From the NCBI GenBank assembly GCA_003049485.1, contig PYST01000134.1:34076-98075 (forward strand): a stretch of DNA of 64,000 bases. The letters are read 5' to 3'. The notes under the pieces were generated by a model. The model saw nothing but the letters and a program-made list of their open reading frames with translations, did not search any database and was not told the DNA's origin. This stretch comes from Ophioceras dolichostomum. Lineage: Eukaryota > Ascomycota > Sordariomycetes > Magnaporthales > Ophioceraceae. Position numbers and translations under genes: made by a program. Numbering within the stretch: position 1 is the stretch's first letter; each line of letters begins with the position of its first letter. Positions 23,759 to 34,579 of the stretch are shown piece after piece.

Positions 23759-26273
23759 ATGGTAGCGATCGAAACCGGTCTATGGCGGGACTTCGCGTCT
23801 GGGACGCGGGTCCTCACGCTTCCACTCCGAGAGAGCAACATACTGCTCCAGGCACTGGCGCTACTCGTGAACCTGGCCGGCGTCAGCTTCTGGCACCTCA
23901 CCGCCTATTTCCTGCACGCCTGGAAGGTGCGTCGCCGGCCAGGGCACGCGGGGAGTGATGGCGGAAGCGTTGTCGGTGCGACTACGACGACGACGACTGC
24001 CGTCGATCTGCAGCACCAAGTCAGCCTGCGCAACTCCGGGAGCGGCATCGGCACCGCGTGGGAGATGCTTGTGCTCCTACACGCTTGGTCGTCACCACCA
24101 GCTACCACTGCCAAGCGGAAAGCGGAGGCGACGGCTCTCTCAGAGCAAGATCATGAGAACATACAACAACAATCGTCGCCGCGTTCACTCTCCCGCCGCC
24201 TAGCAGCACACACGATCCTCATCGCCCTCGCCGGCATCGCGGTCTGGATGGGCTTCATCGTGGCCTCCCTCATGACCTCCAGCGTGGCGAACAAGGCCGA
24301 AGGCGTCGCCGTGGCGCGCGTGCGCGAGGACCTGTGCGGGTTCTGGCAGTACAACAAGAGTGACCCGTACGGTTACGGCGGGTTCAGGACCAAGGTGCTC
24401 CGGGACACGATCCAGGCCCGGGCGTACGTGGGCAGCTTCTATAACACGGTGGACAGCAGTGGGTCTGACCCGTCCTCGTCGGCCCGTTCCATCTTTGTTC
24501 GTCCCCGTCTACCCTACACAACCGACACTTCAGCCCCCTGTCCACTGCCGGACGCGAGTCGGTGCTTTCTGGGCCCGAACTCGGCCTTGAGCATGACGAC
24601 CGATCTGCTGGATTCACAGGAGATGCTGGGCATCAACAGTCCTGCGGAGGAGAAGGTTGGTCTGCGCATTAGTGTGACGTGCGCTCCGGTATCGACGAGG
24701 GACTACATCGAGCTCGTCGAGACCAATAACAATACTTTCTGGGCTTGGTCCATCGGCCCTGCAGGGACTCCCGTGCTCGAGGAAGTGGCCAACTTTACAT
24801 ATTTATACAATCTCCGCACTCCGAACACCGATGCCACGTATATTATAGCGTAGGTCTTCCCGAAAGTCCTTGAGCTATCTGTCCTTCCCTCACCCCCCCT
24901 CACTGTGCCCTCCTTGTGTTCATATGCTAAGCCAGCTCGCCCACTTCCGCTTCCCTCCCCTCAGCCCACTAGTCCACTACGCCCCCAGCAACGCAACAGC
25001 CCAGAACATCTGGGATCCAATAGCCGAGTTCAACCGCACCGACGCCGACGTCAGCGTCTTCTTCCTCAGCCAGAACAACCTGTACTACATGACTCCCGTC
25101 TTCGACCCATGGTTCCTGGCGAACGGCACCTACCGCTTGAACACCTCCTCGCTCGGCTTCCCCTTCGAGCTCTACCAGCCCAACTTCCGCGTCGGCACCT
25201 TGGCCTGCGCGGACCAGTTCTCCGCCTGCAACCCCAACAACGGCGTCTGCACCAGCCCCTCAGGCGGCGGCCAGCTCCTAGACGCCGTCCTGACCCGCAA
25301 CGACCCGGGCTTCAACGCCGCGCAGCTCGCGACCGTGGGCCGCCTCGTGTTCCCGCTGTCGACGATGGGCACGTACAACAGCGTGGCGGGGCTGGGCGCC
25401 GCGGTGCTGTGGGCGAGCGAGGCCATCTCGGAGCACCTCTCTCTCGGGCTGCCGGAGGACCAGTGGCGCCGCGAGGTGCTGGGGTGGTTCCAGACCAGCC
25501 TGGCTAAGCTGCAGGCGTACGCTGTGGCTTTTGCGTCGAACGGAGCCGCGAGCCGGCTGGGTGAGCAGGGGTTCGTGGCGCTGCCTTCGTCTTTCTCGTC
25601 GTCATCGCCGTCGTCGTCGTCGTCGGGGCAAGACTTTGTGGGAAATCTGGTGGGTCGAACCATCTCATCGAGCGAAGCAGAAGAGGGACTCGCTGCGCTG
25701 CGCAGGCAATGCTCTAATCAGCTCGTGCTCACGTCTGCCGAGGTACAGAACTTCAACTTTGCCGGGGTCTTGGTTATCGTGTGTGTCAGTGTTGGGCTCG
25801 TCGTTCTGGATCTTTGCCTCGATAGTATCGTGGACATGGTCAGCAGGTGGAGAAACAGACGAAAGAGGTCCGCCGGTCAGCCCACCTGGATGTCCGCCAC
25901 GAGGAGGGCTCGCCAGGCCGATGACAAGTGGCACCTCTTGCGCATGGCCCCTGACGGGGCTAGTGGCGCCAATGGCCAACCCAGCGGCGCCGGATGGAAG
26001 CTCGGTCGTTGGGGCGTGCCCGTTCGCACGGATGGGCATGTCGGTTTTGAGCGACCGGCTATGATGGCCACGGCGGTTGATGATGACGGCGCCGGCGCCC
26101 TGGTCTCCTACCAACCTTCACCGCCTGTAGCAACCCCTGGCACTGATGGGGACTGGACTGGAAAGGGAGAGGAGAGCCAAGGTCACGCCAATGTTGGTGG
26201 GTATGTGCTTGGGGGTCATTGGGTTCGCCAGGAGTACCCGCTTCCTCAAAATCTAGGCGTTGGGTACCAATAG
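23759..26273 (+). CDS. Large multi-pass membrane protein of unknown function
   Basis: Two exons (23759-24849 and 24965-26273) join in phase to 799 residues. The start is the first ATG; the frame extends upstream only to a stop at 23687-23689 with no ATG. Hydrophobic segments occur at LLQALALLVNLAGVSFW, at ILIALAGIAVWMGFIVASLM and near the C terminus at VLVIVCVSVGLVVLDLCL. Between the second and third lies a long, probably extracellular region with cysteines and several N-x-S/T sites. The tail is hydrophilic and probably cytoplasmic. The layout is that of a common but uncharacterised family of filamentous ascomycetes. No catalytic motif is visible, so no function is assigned. A missing 5' exon is possible. 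Confidence 0.82.
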
Positions 26274-27251
26274 ATTGAGGCTGAAATAACATTGGCTTAA
26301 TAGACCCGAGATATCTATCTACCGTAGACCTGTCTCAGCTGTCGCAAGTCTTCAATTCCGCCCAGCCTGGATTGGTGGTTGCGCGCTACGGCGAACTTCA
26401 GTGACATCGCTAACGAGGCACACCATGACTGTCGGGTTCTCCTGGAGCGGGGAGTCGAGCCTAGACCAGAACACCCCAGTCAAGAGTAGCAGCTGAAGGA
26501 GCCGATGGCTACAAGGTCAGGGGCGATGGCGATGGCTCTTGCTTTTCATTGTCACATGTGTCACGGAAAGCCGTAGCCTCAGCTCAGGGACGTAGATTAT
26601 ACTCCAAGGTTTCTTGTAGACAATTCAGACAATCCCAGACATTTGCTCAGTCCCTACGGTTCGGAGATACGGCTTCGTTCGTGATGTGTGTCCTATCAAA
26701 CGCGCAAACTGGAATTCAGTGGAGTCCGAGCGACACAGAAAATACGAGTTACGTGGTTCTGAATCCGAGAATCTCGGCCTTCGGGAGGCGGGAACCTGGT
26801 GGAATCCGCTGACCGACAGGCCAAGCTTCTGATCCCATCCTTTCTGACCCCACAAACAACGTGCTAAAGTCCAAGGGTTCTTTCCTGCGTCGGACGTGCG
26901 GCCGAGCAGCGCGACGGAAGTTGCGGTTTCCCATCCACGGATTTCGAGGCGGGGTTGCTGGTTACGCAATACGATGCCTCGTCAAAGGAAACGTGAGGGG
27001 AAGGTCATGATCGGGTTGCACTGGTAATAGACCCGATCAGGACCAGTCCAGACCGAACCATACTTCTTTTACCTCTGAATCTATCTGGCTGGCTCTCTCG
27101 TTGTCTTCGGGTGCCCCCATCGGGCGGTCAGACTTTGCAGAGAGCGGCAGCCCTGGGAAACCACAGATGACGAGTCATTGAGAAACGGGCAGCGCTAGCT
27201 TCCTCCCCGAGACACGCAGCCCACTCACACCGCCGACCCCGCTGAACGACA
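26274..27251. other. Intergenic between tandem genes
   Basis: About 1 kb, no credible gene. It must contain the promoter of the downstream SDR. Confidence 0.6.
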
Positions 27252-28507
27252 ATGGCCAAAGGAACCATCATCGTCACCGGCGCCAACGGCGGCCTGGGAA
27301 ACGCGATCGCGGAGAGCATACTGGCGGAGCCCAAGTACGCCGAGTACCATGCCATTTTCACCGTACGCGACATCGACACGGCGGACTCGCTGAAGGTCGT
27401 GATCGCGAGGCACAAGCTCGCGCTACACCGGATGGAAGTCGTGTCCCTGAACCTGGGAAGCATCGCGTCCGCCCGGGCCGTCGTGGACGACATCAACGAG
27501 CGGATCGAGGGTGGACACCTGCCGCCCATCCGGGCGCTGATCTTCAACGCCGGGTGGGAGGAGCTCACCACGCACACCTTCACCGAAGACGGCTTCGACA
27601 TGACCTTCCAGGTTAACTACCTCGCCAACTGGCTGCTCACGATGAAGCTGCTCCAGAGCATGGACAAGCAGGCTGGGAGGATCGTGGTGCTGGGCAGCTC
27701 GACACACGAGTAAGACGAAATGAGCAGCAACTCTTGAACCCCTCCCAGACATGTTCCCCAGGAGGATGTTTTTCGACTCGCTGATGATGGACCTCGGCAG
27801 CCCATACGACCCACGCCACCAATTCTTGAAAATCTACCCTACGGAGGAGTGGAAGAAGACGCTGTTACCGAGCGTCGACGACGTCGCTAAGGGCAAGTTC
27901 AGTCCGCCGGATGGCACGCCGGAAGCTGGCATGCGCCGGTACGGCTCGGCGAAGCTCAGCATGGTCATGATGATGTGAGTGGCCGTCACTCATTGCGTAC
28001 TCATCGTAGTCTCAACATGACGGCATGGAGAGAGATGCAGTCATACACACACAGAAAGGCAAAAACCAGCTAAAACCACACACCCCCCATGAACGCAGCC
28101 ACGAACTCCAGACCCGCCTAGACGCCGACCCGGCCCTCTCAAACCTCAGCATCCTGGGCGTCGACCCGGGCGCGATGGGCACGACGCTATTGCGCCGCCA
28201 GGGCGGTTTCGGCTACTGGTTCATCGTCCGCATGCTGCTGCCGGTGGTGGCCGCGATCGCATGCTGGTGGCTGCCCAACGGCCTGCTGCGTACCACGACC
28301 AAGTCCGCGTCCGACGTGCTGCGCGCCGCCTTCGACGAGGAGGAGCTCGGCGGCGGGCGGTCCAAGGGCCGGTACTTCAACGGCAGCGAGCCCATGACGC
28401 CGAGCAGGGAGTCTGTGGACGAGGGGAAGAGGAGGGAGCTGTGGGCGAAGAGCGTTGAGTACACTGGGCTGACGGAGGGGGAGACGGTTTTGAAGGATTG
28501 GAGGTGA
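27252..28507 (+). CDS. Short-chain dehydrogenase/reductase
   Basis: Three exons (27252-27709, 27762-27974, 28099-28507) join in phase to 359 residues. GTIIVTGANGGLGNAIAE is the Rossmann cofactor loop. IFNAGWEEL replaces the usual NNAG, VVLGSSTHE carries the catalytic serine just before intron 1, and YGSAKLSMVMM is the catalytic Tyr/Lys pair ending at intron 2. ILGVDPGAMGTTLLRR is the substrate-side loop. A hydrophobic patch (WFIVRMLLPVVAAIACWWL) suggests a membrane-associated C-terminal half. The first intron is only 52 nt. It resembles fungal retinol-dehydrogenase-like or protochlorophyllide-reductase-like SDRs. Substrate unknown. Confidence 0.9.
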
Positions 28508-29725
28508 TGTGATGGATGAGATTAGGAGGGATGTGGAAGAGGGATGGAAGGTAACCAGAGAAGGATATCGGCCGAGCGCCCTCTTAATCGAGGGAAGGTT
28601 GCCCTTGCTCTTCCCGTAAATTTTGGGCCCGCTGACTTTACTCCTTCATGCTGATAGATTCGAGAAGTGCCGGATGAGCAATGCCTGCTGGCAGCTGTCA
28701 TCAGCGTGCGCCTTCACACCACCGCGACGCGATTCACAGTATTTATTTGTTGGCTGTAGAGTAGAATCCCCTTGATTTTGTATGAGATACTCAATAGATA
28801 AGATATCACGTCGCCATCTCGTCTAAACTAATCTCGAAGCTGTACTCGCTATGTGGTACATGGGGTATCTCATGGGATCATGTTTCGTGAGGGGAAAAAA
28901 AGGGGGTGGCGACCATGCCGCTCAGTCCACACATCTCAAGTACCTAGGTATTTAAGTAGGTGGGTACCAAATCTGAATAGCACGTCTCGATGGACTCTAG
29001 CTTCCAATGCTAGAGAATGCGTTACCACAGAGCTTTTCGGAGCGAAATTGCTAGATATCGTCCCATTCTCGTACTTGAACACAACCATGAGGACGTCCAT
29101 GCCTGAGGCATTGCAGCGTTGATCATCAAAACGAGATAGAACCTCCCTGGACCTCCTCTGGTGAATTCTAAGCCGCGCGACCATTATTGCTGAAGTAATC
29201 ACCTCTACCAACTTATTTTCGCTAGGTCCTCAGCAGCCGGTGTTGGGGCCTTGAATAGGTGAGCAGCTTGCCTCTCGCCCGAGCGTCACATTTACCTTGG
29301 GCGTTTAAGCCCGAGGCCTTACCCAGGCTCCTATACGGGTAGAAGAAGGGCAATACAGAGTAATGTTGGAGCTGAAACCTTCGAAATCTAAGCTACACAC
29401 GAATATTACTATGAACTTATACATAGGCGGGACATGGAAAGGTCTGAGCAGACACAGAAGTGAACTATCGGCGCAGTCATTTTTCAAAGAGGATTCAACT
29501 GACAAGCGGCGGCACCTGTTCATGCATGTCAGGGTGCTGGTCATTAAATAAATATTGAGACAAGTACATGGGTAACCCAGAGTAAGAGATAAATGCTCGT
29601 TAATATATACACTGCACCCCAACCTCCCAGAGGCCAGGCTCACTCTGCCGGTAGCGAGGGTATTCGCCCATTTGAGGCGGACTCGCGCTACTCCTAAAGC
29701 TGGCGAACAAGCTTGTCCCCGCCGG
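28508..29725. other. Intergenic between convergent genes
   Basis: 1.2 kb with no convincing gene. A TACCTAGGTA-type patch is at 28941-28968. A 185-codon open frame at 29305-29862 (minus) overlaps the next gene and has no family features. Confidence 0.55.
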
Positions 29726-31081
29726 TTAGAGATGAGGAAGGAAGTCAGACCAGTTGATGTCCTGATACACAGACCTTGGCAATGCCCTGAGTGAAATACA
29801 TGCGGCAACCAAGCCCACAGTCCTCGCGGCGATGTAACCCAGCACGAATGGTGCGTGGACAACTACCTTCGCCCAGAAGGGCAGCATGGCCGCGGCCTCG
29901 AGAACGGTTGAGATCTCCCGGCCGCCGAAGACCACTCTTCCTATGAAGGGGGCGAAGTAACTACCTAGGGCCAGCGCCGCGACGAAGGTCGCGATGAGCC
30001 CAAGGTCGACAATGTTGGACACCTCCCAAAGCAGTAGGTCCGTATGGGAAGGGAAGGCGACCTTCCATCCGACGGCAATGTGCAGCGCGTAGTAAGCGAG
30101 CTGGAAGAGGAGAAGGTACACTGTCAACGGCCAATCCATGCCGTCCGGCGGCGTGATGAGGCTGTTGGCTATGGTGGTTCTCGGTTTTCTATGCTCGTCG
30201 ATGCGGGGAACCTCACCCCTCTCTTTCGAGTCGAAGACTATCTTGAACCCGAACCAGAAAGGCGTAACAAGGCTCTTAGGGTCTGGTGGTGGCCTGATGA
30301 AGTCTAGAGGTGTGTGCTTGAAGACGAGATGCCGGCAGAGGGGCCCGCCGATCTGGGCCAGGGTCGCGTCGACCGGGAGCACAATTGCGCGGACGGGGTC
30401 GAGTGGCTTGTGGTACCAGAAGAAGAAGGTGTGTATCGTGCAGAGGATGAAGGCCAGCGTCTCCAGCTCGAGCGGAGATATTCCAAGTCCCTGCACAACC
30501 CTGCCAAGGCAGGAGGCGCAGAACCACGCTGTCTGGCCAAGTGTTACGACCCTCGCGAGGCCGTCGGCCTTGTTGACGGCCCGGATGTCGTCTGGTGGAA
30601 TGCGAGGCATCGGCAGGTGGCCCTCCCGAACGAGGTAGGCGAGCTGGAAGGCGTCGACGGGGAAGGCGTCCTCGTTGTTCCGAAACGAAACCATGATTCC
30701 CCCCATGTCGGCGAAGAAGGCGTGCCGCATAGTCCAACCTCCATTCCAGCTGGTATCCGTTCCTCCTGAGCTCGGCTTCCGTTTCTCGCCGTAGCCCATC
30801 GTCTCGAAGGTTCGAACCGATTGCCGTGCGGAGACCCACTGCTCCGCGGCCGTCGCGACCAAAACCTCGGGGAAGAAGATGGCGAAGAGCTGCCACCGGA
30901 ACTTATACCACACAAACCGCCAGCCGCTGCTGTCGCGCGGGTCCGTCAGGTTGAGACATAGCGAGGTCCATGTGCAGAGCCAGATCGTTGTGAGCGAGCC
31001 GTACAGGATGCTTAGCGTGCCTCGCGTTCCGGCCCCGGAGACCCAGCCGCAGGCGATATCAGGGTTTGAGCAGTCACTCAT
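29726..31081 (-). CDS. Conserved fungal multi-pass membrane protein, function unknown
   Basis: A single exon of 451 residues starts at the ATG at 31081. Six to eight hydrophobic segments are visible. Recognisable blocks are GTRGTLSILYGSLTTIWLCT near the N terminus, WRFVWYKFRWQLFAIFFPEV, the WTMRHAFFADMGGIMV block, a KADGLARVVTLGQTAWF segment, and LETLAFILCTIHTFFFWYHK before DPVRAIVLP. This block order marks a family that is widespread and often multi-copy in filamentous ascomycetes but has no established function that I know of. It is convergent with the SDR on its left and divergent from the DHCR24-like gene. No catalytic motif is evident. Confidence 0.85.
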   Translation of the reverse strand: MSDCSNPDIACGWVSGAGTRGTLSILYGSLTTIWLCTWTSLCLNLTDPRDSSGWRFVWYKFRWQLFAIFFPEVLVATAAEQWVSARQSVRTFETMGYGEKRKPSSGGTDTSWNGGWTMRHAFFADMGGIMVSFRNNEDAFPVDAFQLAYLVREGHLPMPRIPPDDIRAVNKADGLARVVTLGQTAWFCASCLGRVVQGLGISPLELETLAFILCTIHTFFFWYHKPLDPVRAIVLPVDATLAQIGGPLCRHLVFKHTPLDFIRPPPDPKSLVTPFWFGFKIVFDSKERGEVPRIDEHRKPRTTIANSLITPPDGMDWPLTVYLLLFQLAYYALHIAVGWKVAFPSHTDLLLWEVSNIVDLGLIATFVAALALGSYFAPFIGRVVFGGREISTVLEAAAMLPFWAKVVVHAPFVLGYIAARTVGLVAACISLRALPRSVYQDINWSDFLPHL

Positions 31082-31895
31082 TCTGACAAACGATGAGAAT
31101 GAAGGGCAATGGAAGAATGGATGAGTGTCATGGAAGCTCTCAGAGCCACAGATTTAGAAGAGAGGAAGGAGAGAGGGGTGGGAAAAAATCAAAGAAGGGG
31201 ACGAGGCTCGGCGACGGCGAAGTCTATGTCTACGGTAGCTAACTCGCTGATTTTCTGATGGGCTGGGGCGAAGAAAAGAAGGGCGAGAGCCTTGCCTCGC
31301 TTCTGGGGACAAGGGACGATCAGTGACGGTGTGGCCAGCACTGGTTGCCTCCTCTTCCGACGAAACCGCGCATAGCTGCATGCTTGGACGCCTCGCGCGT
31401 CTGTCGTGTTCCGGGACAAAAAATACTCCAAATTGATGAAACCCGTGAGGACAGTTGCTTTTGATCAGGGTGGTCTGCGGTTCTATTTTGATCGGTTCTC
31501 ATCCAGTTGGCTGAAATTGAGGACATGCGCTTACCGTATCCTGTGATTACCTACTTTCTGCCAATTATGATGATGCACGCCTCATTGCTACGGTCTCGAA
31601 ATGCATGGTGCTAACTGCCTCCCTTTTTGCCCGCGGACACCAGCTGTGAAACCGGACCCCTGGTTGCACTCAGCGAACAACCAACAGTCACATTGCATGA
31701 GGTGTGGCGTCCAGTCAGGCGCGTTGGTCTGCCGCCCACCCTGTTGCTCATGAAAACCCATCCCTAATACAGACACCGCGCTGGACTCACCGGTCAAAAT
31801 CTTCTTTTGCTATTTGCGAACGTCGTTGTGCGGAGTTCAGGTGTCGCACTTGATCTCGAAACAAAAAAACGCAGGGCCCCTTCTTTTCCAAAAGC
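31082..31895. promoter_or_regulatory. Divergent promoter: membrane protein / DHCR24-like gene
   Basis: 814 bp separate the two outward-facing start codons. No gene or clear motif is seen inside. Confidence 0.6.
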
Positions 31896-33575
31896 ATGGA
31901 GACTGGCTTCGATCCCAAAACAATGGCAGCACACGAGGCTGCAGTGCAGGCCATATCGGCGACCGTTCGGCGTCTGCACGCCCGGAAGGAGTCGTTCAGA
32001 ATCTTCCATGGCTCTACGAACAGCACCCGGCCCGCCCACCAGGAAAAGGTGGTGGACATCAGTCGCCTGTCCAATGTCCTGCGTATCGACAAAGCCGCCA
32101 GGACGGCCATCGTGGAACCAAATGTGCCCATGGACAGGCTGGTGACCGCAACGCTGAAGCACGGGCTCATCCCTCCAGTGGTCATGGAGTTCCCCGGCAT
32201 CACGGTCGGCGGGGGCTACTCTGGATCTGCGGGCGAAAGCAGCTCGTTCAAGTACGGCTACTTTGACCAGACCGTCAATCGCGTCGAGATTGTTCTGGGC
32301 AGCGGGGAAGTTGTGCAGGCATCCAAGGCGGAAAACCCCGACCTCTTCAAAGGCGCCGCGGGCGCGCTTGGCACTCTCGGTGTAACCACCATGGTCGAAC
32401 TCCAACTCAAACCCGCCAAACGCTTTGTCAAAACGACGTACCACAAGACCAACTCTATTGCGGCTGCGATCGAGATGATCCAAAGAGAGACTTCTCCCAC
32501 TGCCTCAAACGACTACGTTGACGGCATCATCTTCTCCAAGGACCATGGCGTGGTCATCAGCGGCAAGCTGACGGATGATCTGCCCGCCGATTCCACCCCT
32601 GTCACCTTCAGCCGTCCTTGGGATCCGTGGTATTACATGCACGTTAAGCAAAGGACCTCGACGGTAACGGCAGCAGATCCAAAGTCCGATGCGACCTCCC
32701 CCGTCGCGGACTACGTCCCGATCGCAGAGTACCTGTTCCGCTATGACCGGGGCGGGTTCTGGGTCGGGCTGGAAGCGTTCCGCTACTTCCCCTTCGTGCC
32801 TTTCAACCGCTTCACGCGCTGGTTCCTCAACGATTTCATGCACACGCGTATGCTTTACCGCGCTCTGCAAGGAAGCAACATGTCCTTCGGCTTCGTGGTG
32901 CAGGATCTGTCGCTCCCCTACTCTACGGTGGAGGACTTCATCAACTACTCAAGCGCCGAGCTCGACATCTGGCCGCTGTGGCTCTGTCCACTGCGCGAGA
33001 TGTCCCCGCCTTCTTTCCACCCGTCAACCACACTGCCGCACAGGAAGGACATAGCTGGGAGTGATGCCACCCCGAAACCAATGCTGAACATCGGGCTCTG
33101 GGGCCGGGCCTCCCACGACCTAGACACTTTCGTGGCCCAGAACCGCCGTCTGGAGGCGAGGTTGTCCGAGCTGGGCGGGCGCAAGGTGCTCTACTCCCAC
33201 GCATACTATACCGAGGACGAGTTCTGGGCCCTGTACAACAGGGACTGGTATCTCGCTCTGCGGGAGAAGTACAGCGCCGGAGGGCTGCCGACAGTGTTCG
33301 ACAAGATCAAGACTGTCACGAATAAGAAGAGCCGCACACCCAGGGCTGGGACCGGGACCGGCACCCTCACCGATGCGGAGCCGTCATCGACTAGCGGGTC
33401 GCGCCGAAGAGTGGGGTCTCCGGGGAAGGCGTGGTCGATGTGGCCGTTTGCTGGGATCGTTGGGATCCGCTCGGCCATCCGCAGCGGGGACTATCTGTTG
33501 CATCGGAACCCGGAATGGAGGGAGGCTCAGGCATTGCTGAAGGCGGGCGATGACGACAAGGACAAGCATGTCTAG
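31896..33575 (+). CDS. FAD-dependent Delta24-sterol-reductase-like oxidoreductase
   Basis: A single exon of 559 residues. The N-terminal FAD_binding_4 (p-cresol methylhydroxylase-type) domain shows FRIFHGSTNSTRP for the pyrophosphate loop, VVDISRLSNVLRID, TAIVEPNVPMDRLV, and VMEFPGITVGGGYSGSAGES with FKYGYFDQTVNRVEIVLGSG. These blocks match the DHCR24/seladin family in order and spacing. The C-terminal half (WDPWYYMHV, RYDRGGFWVGLEAFRYFPF, LYNRDWYLALREKY) also follows that family. It lacks an N-terminal membrane anchor. DHCR24 saturates the sterol side chain at C24. Ergosterol synthesis does not need that step, so the substrate in this fungus is unclear and may be another lipid or a plant or animal sterol. 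The Ser/Arg-rich stretch near residue 480 is a likely disordered insert. Confidence 0.87.
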   Translation: METGFDPKTMAAHEAAVQAISATVRRLHARKESFRIFHGSTNSTRPAHQEKVVDISRLSNVLRIDKAARTAIVEPNVPMDRLVTATLKHGLIPPVVMEFPGITVGGGYSGSAGESSSFKYGYFDQTVNRVEIVLGSGEVVQASKAENPDLFKGAAGALGTLGVTTMVELQLKPAKRFVKTTYHKTNSIAAAIEMIQRETSPTASNDYVDGIIFSKDHGVVISGKLTDDLPADSTPVTFSRPWDPWYYMHVKQRTSTVTAADPKSDATSPVADYVPIAEYLFRYDRGGFWVGLEAFRYFPFVPFNRFTRWFLNDFMHTRMLYRALQGSNMSFGFVVQDLSLPYSTVEDFINYSSAELDIWPLWLCPLREMSPPSFHPSTTLPHRKDIAGSDATPKPMLNIGLWGRASHDLDTFVAQNRRLEARLSELGGRKVLYSHAYYTEDEFWALYNRDWYLALREKYSAGGLPTVFDKIKTVTNKKSRTPRAGTGTGTLTDAEPSSTSGSRRRVGSPGKAWSMWPFAGIVGIRSAIRSGDYLLHRNPEWREAQALLKAGDDDKDKHV

Positions 33576-34579
33576 AAATTAGACGAATGGCATGGTGAGT
33601 TTGGATTCTGTAGGATTCCCCTTGGCGACGGGAATAGTAGGTGCCATGGAAACACCAATGATTGATGTAGGCTTAGATTGATGAGATAAGCTTCTCGACT
33701 CATATACGACTGCTTCACATCGAGTGATTGACAGCGGGGACTGTGGTGGAATTCAACATTACCTAGGTACCTAGTCAATGGCGTGAGTTTTCGGGCACAT
33801 CGCTTGACATCATCCACCTCGCTTTTTCTTCAGTGGTAGCATGTCTGCTGTCGGCGCTATCACTGCTCGGGGTCCACTAGAGTGGCAACTTGCCGAGCCT
33901 GCTAATGCACAGGACGGCTACTCGAGACGACTACCCGATGGCATTGGAGATTCGATAGTTGTTTCCTGCAACGTCCCAGCTTGGGTATGGTCAACCCGGT
34001 GGTGCCAACCAAGGAAGTCCGGCCTTTTGGCCCAATGGCTTTCCAGGAACGCCCGGCCTGTGCAGCCACCACAGACTTTGACCCCTCACCATCTGAGCGA
34101 TGCCCGCTGCGATTGCATGAGGCAACCCACTGCCATCGGGCATCGGAGTATGAAATTGTTCCGTTCAGTTCCCCATTGCGACCTGTGCTGTCACACCATT
34201 TTCCCCAGGTGCATCCCATATGGGCGACAGGCGGGATGGATCATTTGGGTTATTATCGCATCGCGCCCGTCATTCGCCCGTGGATTTGGAGCCGATGGGC
34301 CGTTCCTTCGAATCCTCGCTGCCGATCTCTCGTAGAGGTCAAGATCATGCCAAAGCTACCTAATATTGGAGAATCCATGGAAAGCTGAAGAGTAGCAGTA
34401 GCTAATAGCTACGGCCGAAAGAAAGAAGAAAACAAATTCTCTCGACAATAAATCGTCTGTCCATTCCATTCATAAACGACGTCACGCAAACAAACCCCTC
34501 CCCTCCCATCGACTCCCCTCACTCCCACGTTCCGAACAGACTCCTCATCTCTCCCGGCGCCGTCATCATCACCACCATC
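33576..34579. other. Intergenic between tandem genes
   Basis: 1 kb with no credible gene. A CCTAGGTACCTAG patch lies at 33762-33774. Confidence 0.6.

Noticed and set aside
29305..29862. 185-codon minus-strand frame
   Set aside because: It overlaps the end of the membrane protein in another frame and has no conserved feature.
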